From assembly GCA_023443865.1 (NCBI GenBank), contig JAEZST010000012.1, positions 1 through 47,379 on the forward strand: a stretch of 47,379 nucleotides of DNA, written 5' to 3'. Made by a program: the position numbers and the translations under genes. The stretch's first letter is position 1, and the number at the start of each line of letters is the position of its first letter. Positions 40,880 through 47,379 of this stretch are shown here, piece after piece. Under the pieces are notes generated by a model. The model saw nothing but the letters and a program-made list of their open reading frames with translations, did no database searches and was not told the DNA's origin. This stretch comes from Spirochaetota bacterium (lineage in GTDB: Bacteria; Spirochaetota; Spirochaetia; Treponematales; Treponemataceae).

Positions 40880-40914
40880 AAAAAAAGCATATGATTTGCG
40901 TATCATATGCGTTC
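40880..40914 (-). terminator. tRNA-Trp terminator carrying the right 15-bp repeat
   Basis: GCATATGAT (40887-40895) pairs with ATCATATGC (40902-40910); on the minus strand seven or more T follow. The right copy of the 15-bp repeat (40900-40914) covers the near arm of this stem. Confidence 0.85.
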
Positions 40915-40922
40915 GTTTTAAA

Positions 40923-40996
40923 TGGCAGGGGCGGCAGGAATCGAACCCGCATAGTTGGTTTTGGAGACCAAAGTATTGCCGTTATACGACGCCCCT
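40923..40996 (-). tRNA. trpT: tRNA-Trp (CCA anticodon)
   Basis: The cloverleaf is complete: acceptor AGGGGCG/CGCCCCT, D arm GTAT/ATAC, anticodon arm TTGGT/ACCAA with loop CTCCAAA, T arm GCGGG/CCTGC with TTCGATT. Discriminator G and CCA are encoded. The anticodon CCA reads UGG only, so TGA remains a stop here. It lies next to the recombinases and is the likely integration target area. Confidence 0.97.
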
Positions 40997-41011
40997 AATT
41001 CGCCCTTACGA

Positions 41012-41434
41012 TTATAGGGTACGGGCTAGGCGATTGACAAGTCCCATATCAACTTTTCCGTCAAAATTAATTTTGAAGTGCTTCATGATTGCTGGTATTG
41101 ACTTATCTAAAAGCTTGGAAATTTCGGCTTTTATCTCCTCTTCGCTCATCATTTTCGGCAAAAACGAATTAGCAATTTTTTCTTGGTAAGCAATAGCCTC
41201 AACCATCTCGGCATTACCGACTTTGCTATATCCTTCTTTTTCTTCGCTCAGTTCTTTGACTACTTTTGCTATAACTCGGACCATCTCAACATCGCCGACT
41301 TGTTTATTATCAGTTCTCGCCTCAATAAGAAGCTGCCGATAACGGGTAATAATAATAGTTAAAATTGCTCGGGCTTGTTTATCATGAGCCTTAAGTGCTT
41401 CGATACTAGCTTTTTCAATTGTTTCAATAAGCAT
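41012..41434 (-). CDS. yqeY: GatB/YqeY-domain protein
   Basis: 140 residues with the family pattern: MLIETIEKASIEALKAHDKQ, then YQEKIANSFLPKMMSEEEIK and a C-terminal VDMGLVNRLARTL. YqeY proteins share the tail domain of GatB and may help tRNA-dependent amidation or RNA binding; the precise role is unknown. It ends just before tRNA-Trp and follows the potassium transport genes on the same strand. Confidence 0.88.
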   Translation of the reverse strand: MLIETIEKASIEALKAHDKQARAILTIIITRYRQLLIEARTDNKQVGDVEMVRVIAKVVKELSEEKEGYSKVGNAEMVEAIAYQEKIANSFLPKMMSEEEIKAEISKLLDKSIPAIMKHFKINFDGKVDMGLVNRLARTL

Positions 41435-41451
41435 AATTTATCTCCCAATCT

Positions 41452-42966
41452 TTAAATAGTTTCTTTTCTTGCCATGTCGCGGCCTAAACGGAGGAAGGCA
41501 TAATAAACAGCAATAATTTCAAGACGACCAATAAACATAACGACACTTAAAATCCATAATATAGCGGGATTCTGACTTGCATGAGTGACCCCGACACTTA
41601 ATCCTGTTCCAGTCAAGGCGCTCGAAACCTCAAAAAACGCATCGGAAAAACCGATTCCAGCAGGAACAATAGTAATGGCAATCGTGCCAACAAACAGAAC
41701 AAGAAGGTACATGATTAAAAATAGAACCGACTCGCTATAATGGTCATTCGTAAATTCTTTCTCTTCGCCGTAACGTGAGAAATAATGTGGTCTAATAATA
41801 CGTTTTGACGAGATCCGTTCAACAAGCGAAAAATACACACCCTTTAATACGCTAGCGACACGTAACTGTTTAATACCACCGGAAGTCGAACCTAAGGCAC
41901 CACCGACAAGCATCAAACAGCTAGACATAAATATAACCGAAGGCCCTAAATGAATAATCGGATGGTAAGAGTTAAATCCCGTCGTTGTCATCGCCGAAAT
42001 CATGTAGAAAGCTCCTAGTCGCAATGAATCAAAGAAAGTCAACTCACCGAGTGAAGAACTATGCGTAAAATATACGGATGCGACAAATAAAGGAATAAAA
42101 ATTAAAAGTAAAATCATCATGAAACGAAGCTCCATGTCGCGAAAAGCCTTTTTAAATTTACCTTGAATAATAAGTAGGTGAATTACAAAATTTGTCGCTC
42201 CTGCCAACATCAAAATAGCGGAGATAACTTCAATGGCAATTGTATTCCCGCCCACAAAAAGAACACCATTTGGACTTGTTGAGAATCCACCTGTTCCGAC
42301 AGCAGTAATCGCATGGTTAAAGGCATCAAAAAAATTCATGCCAGCAACCATATAAGCCACCGACCCAATTAAAATCAAACCCGAATAAATTGAAAGAATT
42401 AAACGTGATGATTTGGCAAGATTCGGAATTAATTTGTCGTTATGTCCTTCTGAAGAATATAAACGCATGCCATAACGATCAGACAAGGCACTCACCAAAA
42501 CAAGAACAAGACCAACAGCCCCAAAGAAAATCAAAAGACTGCGATATAACGTATAGACATGGAACCCGTAGATATCGGGATCAACAGTATAGTTAAAGAC
42601 AGTTAAACCTGTCGAAGTAAAGCCACTTGTCGATTCAAAAATGCTTTGCGTGAAATTCATATCGCCACGCATCAAGAAAGGAACGGCGCCAATTACAATC
42701 GCTACTAACCAAATCAAAACTAACAAGACAAAATCTTGGTGTTTACCTAATCTTTCCTTTTCACGCCCCTTTAATAACGTGATTGACAAAATTAAACCCG
42801 CCGCAATACTAGAAGCTCCGACAATATAAAAATTTTGAGATACCCCCGCTTCATTGGGATAAAAAATTAAGACTGCCAATGGCAAAAGACAGATAATTCC
42901 GATTAAAATCAAGAAAATACCTAAATATCCAAAAATTAATCGATATCCTGAGGCAGCTTTTTTCAT
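41452..42966 (-). CDS. Potassium uptake membrane subunit, TrkH/KtrB family
   Basis: 504 residues with about ten membrane helices. Selectivity-filter loops are visible as STSGFTSTGLTVF (about 112), AITAVGTGGFSTSPNG (about 221), AMTTTGFNSYHPI (about 323) and VSSALTGTGLSVGVT (about 449), the four-fold repeated TVG/TG motif of this family. It moves K+ inward, gated by TrkA/KtrA-type proteins. Those two genes lie directly upstream and in the same operon. Confidence 0.95.
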   Translation of the reverse strand: MKKAASGYRLIFGYLGIFLILIGIICLLPLAVLIFYPNEAGVSQNFYIVGASSIAAGLILSITLLKGREKERLGKHQDFVLLVLIWLVAIVIGAVPFLMRGDMNFTQSIFESTSGFTSTGLTVFNYTVDPDIYGFHVYTLYRSLLIFFGAVGLVLVLVSALSDRYGMRLYSSEGHNDKLIPNLAKSSRLILSIYSGLILIGSVAYMVAGMNFFDAFNHAITAVGTGGFSTSPNGVLFVGGNTIAIEVISAILMLAGATNFVIHLLIIQGKFKKAFRDMELRFMMILLLIFIPLFVASVYFTHSSSLGELTFFDSLRLGAFYMISAMTTTGFNSYHPIIHLGPSVIFMSSCLMLVGGALGSTSGGIKQLRVASVLKGVYFSLVERISSKRIIRPHYFSRYGEEKEFTNDHYSESVLFLIMYLLVLFVGTIAITIVPAGIGFSDAFFEVSSALTGTGLSVGVTHASQNPAILWILSVVMFIGRLEIIAVYYAFLRLGRDMARKETI

Positions 42967-42968
42967 AT

Positions 42969-43631
42969 TTATTTTGTTGTTTGAATAAACTTAACGACTT
43001 TTTCCTGTTCGACCGGTGTGGAAATAACAACTAATTTATCTTTCGGCAAAATTATTGTCGAACCATTTGGAATGATGACATGCGGTTCGCGATAAATGCA
43101 ACTAATCGTCGCATTTTTTGGAAAATTAATATCCATAATCTTTTGATTAGCAATTTTATATGTTGGATTAATAATAATTTCTGTTAAGACGATTTTATCT
43201 TCCTCGATTGATAAGGTTTGAATAACGTCTTCTAAAGAAGATGCCGTCTTAATTGAATTAGCTAATAAATAAGTCGAAGAAATAATGCTATCAATCCCCA
43301 ATTTTCTAAATGTATCAACGTTTTTTGGGTTAGTAACGGTGCAAATACATTTTTTGACATTGAATTCTTTTTTAGCAAGCATGCAAGCCGCATAGTTATC
43401 AGTGTCTTTTTCGCCAAGAGCGATAAAAATATCGGCATCACGAGTTCCTGAGTCTTCCAAAACAAAGCGCTTGTAAGGTTCACCAACAAAAACTGGTACT
43501 TTACTACTCCTTACAATGTAATCGGCAAAGTTTTTATCCGAATTAATAACGACCAAATCTTTATTTTGACCTTTAAACATATTGATGATAAAGTCGGCTT
43601 CATGTTTACCATTAGCAATAACGATTTTCAT
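42969..43631 (-). CDS. TrkA-type regulator with RCK-N and RCK-C domains
   Basis: 220 residues. RCK-N (about 1-125) has a degenerate start (IVIANGKHEADFI) lacking the glycine-rich loop, so NAD(H) binding is doubtful. RCK-C follows (about 135-215: ANQKIMDINFPKNATISCIY, HVIIPNGSTIILPKDKLVVI). It forms the ring on the K+ channel subunit. Overlaps the other trkA gene by one base (TAATG). The two proteins may form a mixed ring, with this one supplying the C-domain. Confidence 0.88.
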   Translation of the reverse strand: MKIVIANGKHEADFIINMFKGQNKDLVVINSDKNFADYIVRSSKVPVFVGEPYKRFVLEDSGTRDADIFIALGEKDTDNYAACMLAKKEFNVKKCICTVTNPKNVDTFRKLGIDSIISSTYLLANSIKTASSLEDVIQTLSIEEDKIVLTEIIINPTYKIANQKIMDINFPKNATISCIYREPHVIIPNGSTIILPKDKLVVISTPVEQEKVVKFIQTTK

Positions 43632-44041
43632 TATAAATCTTCTCCTTTCATCAAGTTGAATTTGTTGATTGAAAGTTCAAAAGGATAGATAGCTTTAATT
43701 TTTAAGCCGTTAAGCAAAGAACCACGCTCCGGATCATCTAAACGCACATAAATGCTCGGAACTTCAAAAATTACGCAAGCCACATGTGCGAGGAAAAGAT
43801 TAACGTTATCATCACCGGTGGCAATAACAACTTCTTTGGCAGTGCGAATGTAAGCTTCTTCTAAAAGTGATAAATCGGTGGCGTCACCATTGATTTTATA
43901 ACCAGCAAAAGATTCCGGCAAACGATCGAAAGCATTTTCGTTGCGATCAATAACCAAAACATTCTGCCCTTTTTCGGAAGCTAAGGCCGCAATATTTGCT
44001 CCTAATCTTCCACACCCGATAATTAATATTTTATTACGCAT
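43631..44041 (-). CDS. Single-domain TrkA-like NAD-binding protein
   Basis: 136 residues, only an RCK-N domain. The nucleotide loop is intact (ILIIGCGRLGANIAALASEK), followed by VLVIDRNENAFDRL and VIATGDDNVN. The C-terminal RCK-C domain is absent. First gene of the potassium operon; a TATAAT box lies on the minus strand at 44087-44092. It should bind NAD(H) or ATP for the complex. Confidence 0.88.
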   Translation of the reverse strand: MRNKILIIGCGRLGANIAALASEKGQNVLVIDRNENAFDRLPESFAGYKINGDATDLSLLEEAYIRTAKEVVIATGDDNVNLFLAHVACVIFEVPSIYVRLDDPERGSLLNGLKIKAIYPFELSINKFNLMKGEDL

Positions 44042-44212
44042 AAGATTTTCGACCTCGTGATTATGGCGCTTATTAACGCTAAATGTATTATATAACCATA
44101 ACTAAGTAAATAGAATGAACGTTTTCCTCGTGTTTGTAAACAAATTTTATTCTATTCTTTTTCTTTTAAAGAAAATCGGTTAAACTAATAACTTGCTGGA
44201 ATAAACCATAAA
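44042..44212. promoter_or_regulatory. Divergent promoter region, potassium operon and ABC exporter
   Basis: A minus-strand TATAAT (44092-44087) fits the potassium operon. A TGTTTGTAAACA palindrome lies near 44130 and could serve as an operator for the exporter genes, whose ribosome site is weak (GGAA). No gene is present. Confidence 0.45.
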
Positions 44213-46000
44213 ATGAAGAAATATTTTAAACTCATTAAAGAAGCCCTTCAAGGAATCGGTAAGATTTATATTATTCATTTTGTCGTGCTGTTTTTCTCAG
44301 TTTTTTTTCAAGTTCTCTCGAGTTTTATTAGCAAAGTACTTATCGATACATTAAAGGGTGATATTTTCTTAGCTCCTGCCGCTGGATCGCTTGAATTATT
44401 CATTGCTAATATATTTGGTGGTCCCCAATTTTTAAGCGAAAACCTTTGGGTTTTTTCAATTATTATTGTGACTATTGCCATTGCCGTGGCGTTAATGGCC
44501 TTATCGCGCTTTCTTATTCGATCCTATATCGGTCCAGGCATGGCCAAAAACATGCAACTAAAACTGTTTTACCATATCGAGCGTCTGCCTTATCCGTTTA
44601 TGAAAAAGGCTCGCAGTGGCGATGTCATTCAAACATGCACACGCGATGAGGATGTTTTTCGCCGTTTCGTAACTCGCGAAGCGTATTCCATTTTTTATAC
44701 TTTCCTAATTGTTACTTTTTCTTTTTCAATTCTTTTTTCTATTAACTGGCAGTTAGCCTTAATTTCAATGACCTTACTACCATTTTTGTTTTTATATTCC
44801 TTTTTTGTCATCAAAGAAGTTCGTGTTCGCTATCGTCGCACAGATGATTCTGAAGGTCTAATGACTTCAAAAATCGAGGAGAATCTTGCTTCTGTTCGCG
44901 TTGTAAAAGCATATAACAATGAAGCCTATGAAATCGAGAGTTTTGAAAAAAGTTTGACTGATTATCGCAAAAAATACATTCATTGGCGGAAATTGTCGGC
45001 CTTTTTCTTCTCATCGAGCGATATTTTTGTCTTTGGACAAATATTATTAACAACCTTATTTGGCGTTGCGCAAGCTTATCGCGGCGATATTACTGTCGGC
45101 ACTCTTGTTGTGGGCTTTACGTTTGTCAATATGATGGTATGGCCCATTCGCGATGTCGCGACCATTCTTTCCAACATGGCCCGGGCTGTCGCCTCAATGG
45201 ATCGTTTGATGATAATTCTTAATGAGCCCGTGGAAGATATCGTAACCGGAACGACGCCAAAAATTAAAGGTGACATCATTTTTGAAAATGTTGCTTATCA
45301 ATTCGATGACGCAAGCGAACCAGTTCTTCATGATGTTAATTTAAATATTAAAAAAGGCGCGACTGTTGCTGTATTAGGTAAAACAGGCGCTGGTAAATCA
45401 ACTCTTGCTCATTTATTAACCCGTCTATATGATCCGACTTCGGGACGAATTCTTATCGATGGACGCGATATTAAAGAAATTTCTCGCTCACACATTCGTC
45501 AAAATGTCGCCACCGTTTTGCAAGAACCTTTCTTGTTTTCGAAAACAATTATTAGCAACATACGAATCGCCAATCCAAATGCGAGCGAAGAAGAAGTTTA
45601 TAAAGCAGCACGAATCGCAGATATCCATGATAATATTTTGACCTTTAAGCAAGGCTATGAGACTCCAGTCGGTGAAAAAGGCGTAACTTTATCGGGTGGG
45701 CAAAGACAACGTTTAGCGATAGCTCGAACAATCATTAACAAAGCACCAATTTTAATTTTTGATGACTCACTTAGTGCTGTGGACACTGAAACAGATATTA
45801 ATATTCGTACAGCTTTAAGAAAAAGAGCGGAAGACACCACCACTTTAATTATTACCCATCGCATCGCCACAGCTAAGGACGCTGATTTAATTATTGTTTT
45901 AGAAAACGGAACAATTAGCGAGCAAGGCACTCATGATGAACTAGTCGCACGAAAGGGCTTGTATCAACGCGTTTATGAGATACAGACAAAGTTAGAATAG
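44213..46000 (+). CDS. ABC exporter half-transporter with degenerate Walker B
   Basis: 595 residues: six membrane helices (about 15-320), then the nucleotide-binding domain with Walker A LGKTGAGKST (about 388), signature LSGGQRQRLAIART (about 493) and Walker B ILIFDDSLSAVD (about 512). The catalytic Glu after Walker B is Asp, as in the non-catalytic subunit of heterodimeric exporters such as BmrC/BmrD or TM287/288. The next gene, two bases on, is the likely partner. Substrate (drug, lipid or peptide) is not predictable. Confidence 0.94.
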   Translation: MKKYFKLIKEALQGIGKIYIIHFVVLFFSVFFQVLSSFISKVLIDTLKGDIFLAPAAGSLELFIANIFGGPQFLSENLWVFSIIIVTIAIAVALMALSRFLIRSYIGPGMAKNMQLKLFYHIERLPYPFMKKARSGDVIQTCTRDEDVFRRFVTREAYSIFYTFLIVTFSFSILFSINWQLALISMTLLPFLFLYSFFVIKEVRVRYRRTDDSEGLMTSKIEENLASVRVVKAYNNEAYEIESFEKSLTDYRKKYIHWRKLSAFFFSSSDIFVFGQILLTTLFGVAQAYRGDITVGTLVVGFTFVNMMVWPIRDVATILSNMARAVASMDRLMIILNEPVEDIVTGTTPKIKGDIIFENVAYQFDDASEPVLHDVNLNIKKGATVAVLGKTGAGKSTLAHLLTRLYDPTSGRILIDGRDIKEISRSHIRQNVATVLQEPFLFSKTIISNIRIANPNASEEEVYKAARIADIHDNILTFKQGYETPVGEKGVTLSGGQRQRLAIARTIINKAPILIFDDSLSAVDTETDINIRTALRKRAEDTTTLIITHRIATAKDADLIIVLENGTISEQGTHDELVARKGLYQRVYEIQTKLE

Positions 46001-46001
46001 T

Positions 46002-47379
46002 ATGGCAAACTTTGCATTTGAAGAAGAAAAACTGCCAACCAAGTTGAATCTCGGTGTTTGGAAGAAGATGTTCCGCTACACCTTGGCGAACTGGCCTCTT
46101 TTAATCGTTCTCGCTTTATCGATGTTATTAACGACTTTTTATGATTCCAGTTTCATGCCATTAATGAACGCTGCAGCCATTGAAGCCATTCCTTCTTTAG
46201 GCATGCCGGGCGGTGTTAGTAATATGATTATTAACATTAATCTGATTTTTGGAATTTCTTTCTCCGTTAACTTTGTTGGCTATGCCATTATTTTTGGAGC
46301 AGGAATTCTCATTCGTTCCATTAGCATTTTTGTAACTTTCTTTGTCACCAATTACTTTGACATGCTTATCAATACATCATTGAGACGTGATGCCTTTCGA
46401 CGTATTCAAGAATTGAGCTTTTCATACTTTGATCGCACGCCCTCAGGCTGGCTCATCGCCCGTATGCAAAATGACACGGCCTCCATCAGCGATATTCTTT
46501 CTTGGGGTGTTATTCGCATCATATGGATATCGTTTGAACTCGTTTTCACTTTAGTGACGATGTTTTCTCGTGATGCAATTTTATCACTCGTGATTTTGTC
46601 GACCGCGCCTATTTTAATTATCATTACGCCTTTATTCCAACGCGTGCTTTTAAAGGCACACCGTCGAGCACGTAACGCCTACTCAAACTTTGTACGTTGG
46701 CTTGCGGAATGTATTAATGGTGTTAAAACTATTAAAACCCTCAACATTGAAGACAAAATGTATCAAGAGGCTGATGAAGTCACGACAAATATTTATCAAA
46801 AACGTCGCAAGGCTTTTAAGATTCATGCCTTTTTCATGCCGAGTATTATGCTTGTGTCCTCAATGACAACGGCTCTTGTTATTTTACTGGCAACCTCAAA
46901 CCTCAACTTGCTTGATGCGGAAACGGCAACGGGAGTAGCAACCTTAGTCTTATTTATTGGCTTTGTCTCGCAAATATATAATCCGATTCAGGAGTTTTCG
47001 GAAGTTTCTAGTGAATTTATCGCCACGCAAGCTAGTGTTGAAAAAGTCTTGTCGTTAATCGAAACTAAACCCGAAATTGTCGATCGTCCTGAGGTTGTTG
47101 AAAAATACGGAACGCTTTTTGATAACAAAAAAGATAATTTTGAACCCCTTAATGGCGATATTGTTTTTGAACATGTGAGCTTTTCTTATATCAAGGGAAC
47201 AGAAGTTATCCATGATATGAATTTACATATTAAACAAGGAACTTCTCTAGCCATTGTCGGCGAAACCGGTTCTGGCAAATCGACAACCGCCAATCTTTTA
47301 TGCCGTTTCTACGAGCCAACAGAAGGACGCATTCTAATTGATAATGTTGACTATAAAGATCGATCTGTCGGCTGGCTAA
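46002..47379 (+). CDS. Second ABC exporter half-transporter, truncated by the window
   Basis: An ATG at 46002 follows the previous stop after one base. 459 codons are open to the window edge. The membrane domain (about 30-350) includes LRRDAFRRIQELSFSYFDRT, the usual intracellular loop, and the nucleotide-binding domain begins with Walker A VGETGSGKST (about 421). The signature and Walker B lie beyond the edge. Being the partner of a degenerate subunit, it should carry the intact catalytic Glu. Confidence 0.93.
   Translation, partial: MANFAFEEEKLPTKLNLGVWKKMFRYTLANWPLLIVLALSMLLTTFYDSSFMPLMNAAAIEAIPSLGMPGGVSNMIININLIFGISFSVNFVGYAIIFGAGILIRSISIFVTFFVTNYFDMLINTSLRRDAFRRIQELSFSYFDRTPSGWLIARMQNDTASISDILSWGVIRIIWISFELVFTLVTMFSRDAILSLVILSTAPILIIITPLFQRVLLKAHRRARNAYSNFVRWLAECINGVKTIKTLNIEDKMYQEADEVTTNIYQKRRKAFKIHAFFMPSIMLVSSMTTALVILLATSNLNLLDAETATGVATLVLFIGFVSQIYNPIQEFSEVSSEFIATQASVEKVLSLIETKPEIVDRPEVVEKYGTLFDNKKDNFEPLNGDIVFEHVSFSYIKGTEVIHDMNLHIKQGTSLAIVGETGSGKSTTANLLCRFYEPTEGRILIDNVDYKDRSVGWL

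Noticed and set aside
40923..40996. Recoding of TGA to tryptophan as in some Mollicutes
   Set aside because: The anticodon is CCA and genes end with TGA where their families end.

Overview
The window holds most of an integrated siphovirus (about 270-40,800) followed by a piece of host chromosome (about 40,900-47,379). The host looks like a low-GC Bacillota, possibly an Erysipelotrichia, RF39 or other Mollicutes-side lineage. It has Trk/Ktr potassium uptake genes, yqeY and a paired ABC exporter. The code is standard: the tRNA-Trp anticodon is CCA and TGA acts as a stop. I cannot name the genus.

Nearly all phage genes lie on the minus strand, so the phage reads right to left. At the right are a lysogeny switch (repressor 36447-37043, Cro-like gene 35944-36222), a tyrosine recombinase, an antirepressor, an HTH protein, a DnaD/Lin1244-type replication protein and a sigma-like late activator. 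A cytosine methyltransferase (31229-32446) follows. After an AT-rich cargo block the phage resumes with a small HTH protein, a ParB-methyltransferase fusion, a run of tightly coupled small genes, metK, an HNH nuclease and a BppU/leucine-rich-repeat protein. Then come terminase, portal, protease, HK97-type capsid, head-tail connectors, tail tube, chaperones, tape measure, Dit, tail hub and fibre. A nucleotidyltransferase, an accessory membrane protein, a holin and a Sel1-like gene end the series. No endolysin is visible. The first 270 bases look like the end of another mobile element.

The cargo block (about 22,640-31,200) is the most interesting part. It carries two restriction systems pointing at each other. 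The first is a plus-strand five-gene operon: RHH regulator, cytosine methyltransferase, GHKL/MORC-like ATPase, Z1-domain ATPase and DUF4420 PD-(D/E)XK nuclease. The second is a minus-strand cytosine methyltransferase with a likely HNH-type restriction enzyme. With the phage's own two methyltransferases, four DNA methyltransferases lie within about 12 kb, and the same phage encodes an S-adenosylmethionine synthetase, so substrate supply may be linked to methylation.

Non-coding structure is rich. A pair of equal-length intergenic elements (22527-22626 and 33841-33937) keep conserved ends and a covarying small stem. A perfect 26-bp inverted repeat links 22484-22509 and 37045-37070. A tandem repeat with micro-ORFs follows the capsid gene. 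The promoters of the restriction operon and of the serine recombinases share an operator half-site.

At the right end two tandem large serine recombinases sit beside tRNA-Trp. A 15-bp direct repeat that includes half of the tRNA terminator brackets them, which suggests nested or tandem integration. The host side then carries tRNA-Trp, yqeY, trkH/ktrB, two trkA-like genes, and a heterodimeric ABC exporter whose second subunit runs off the window.
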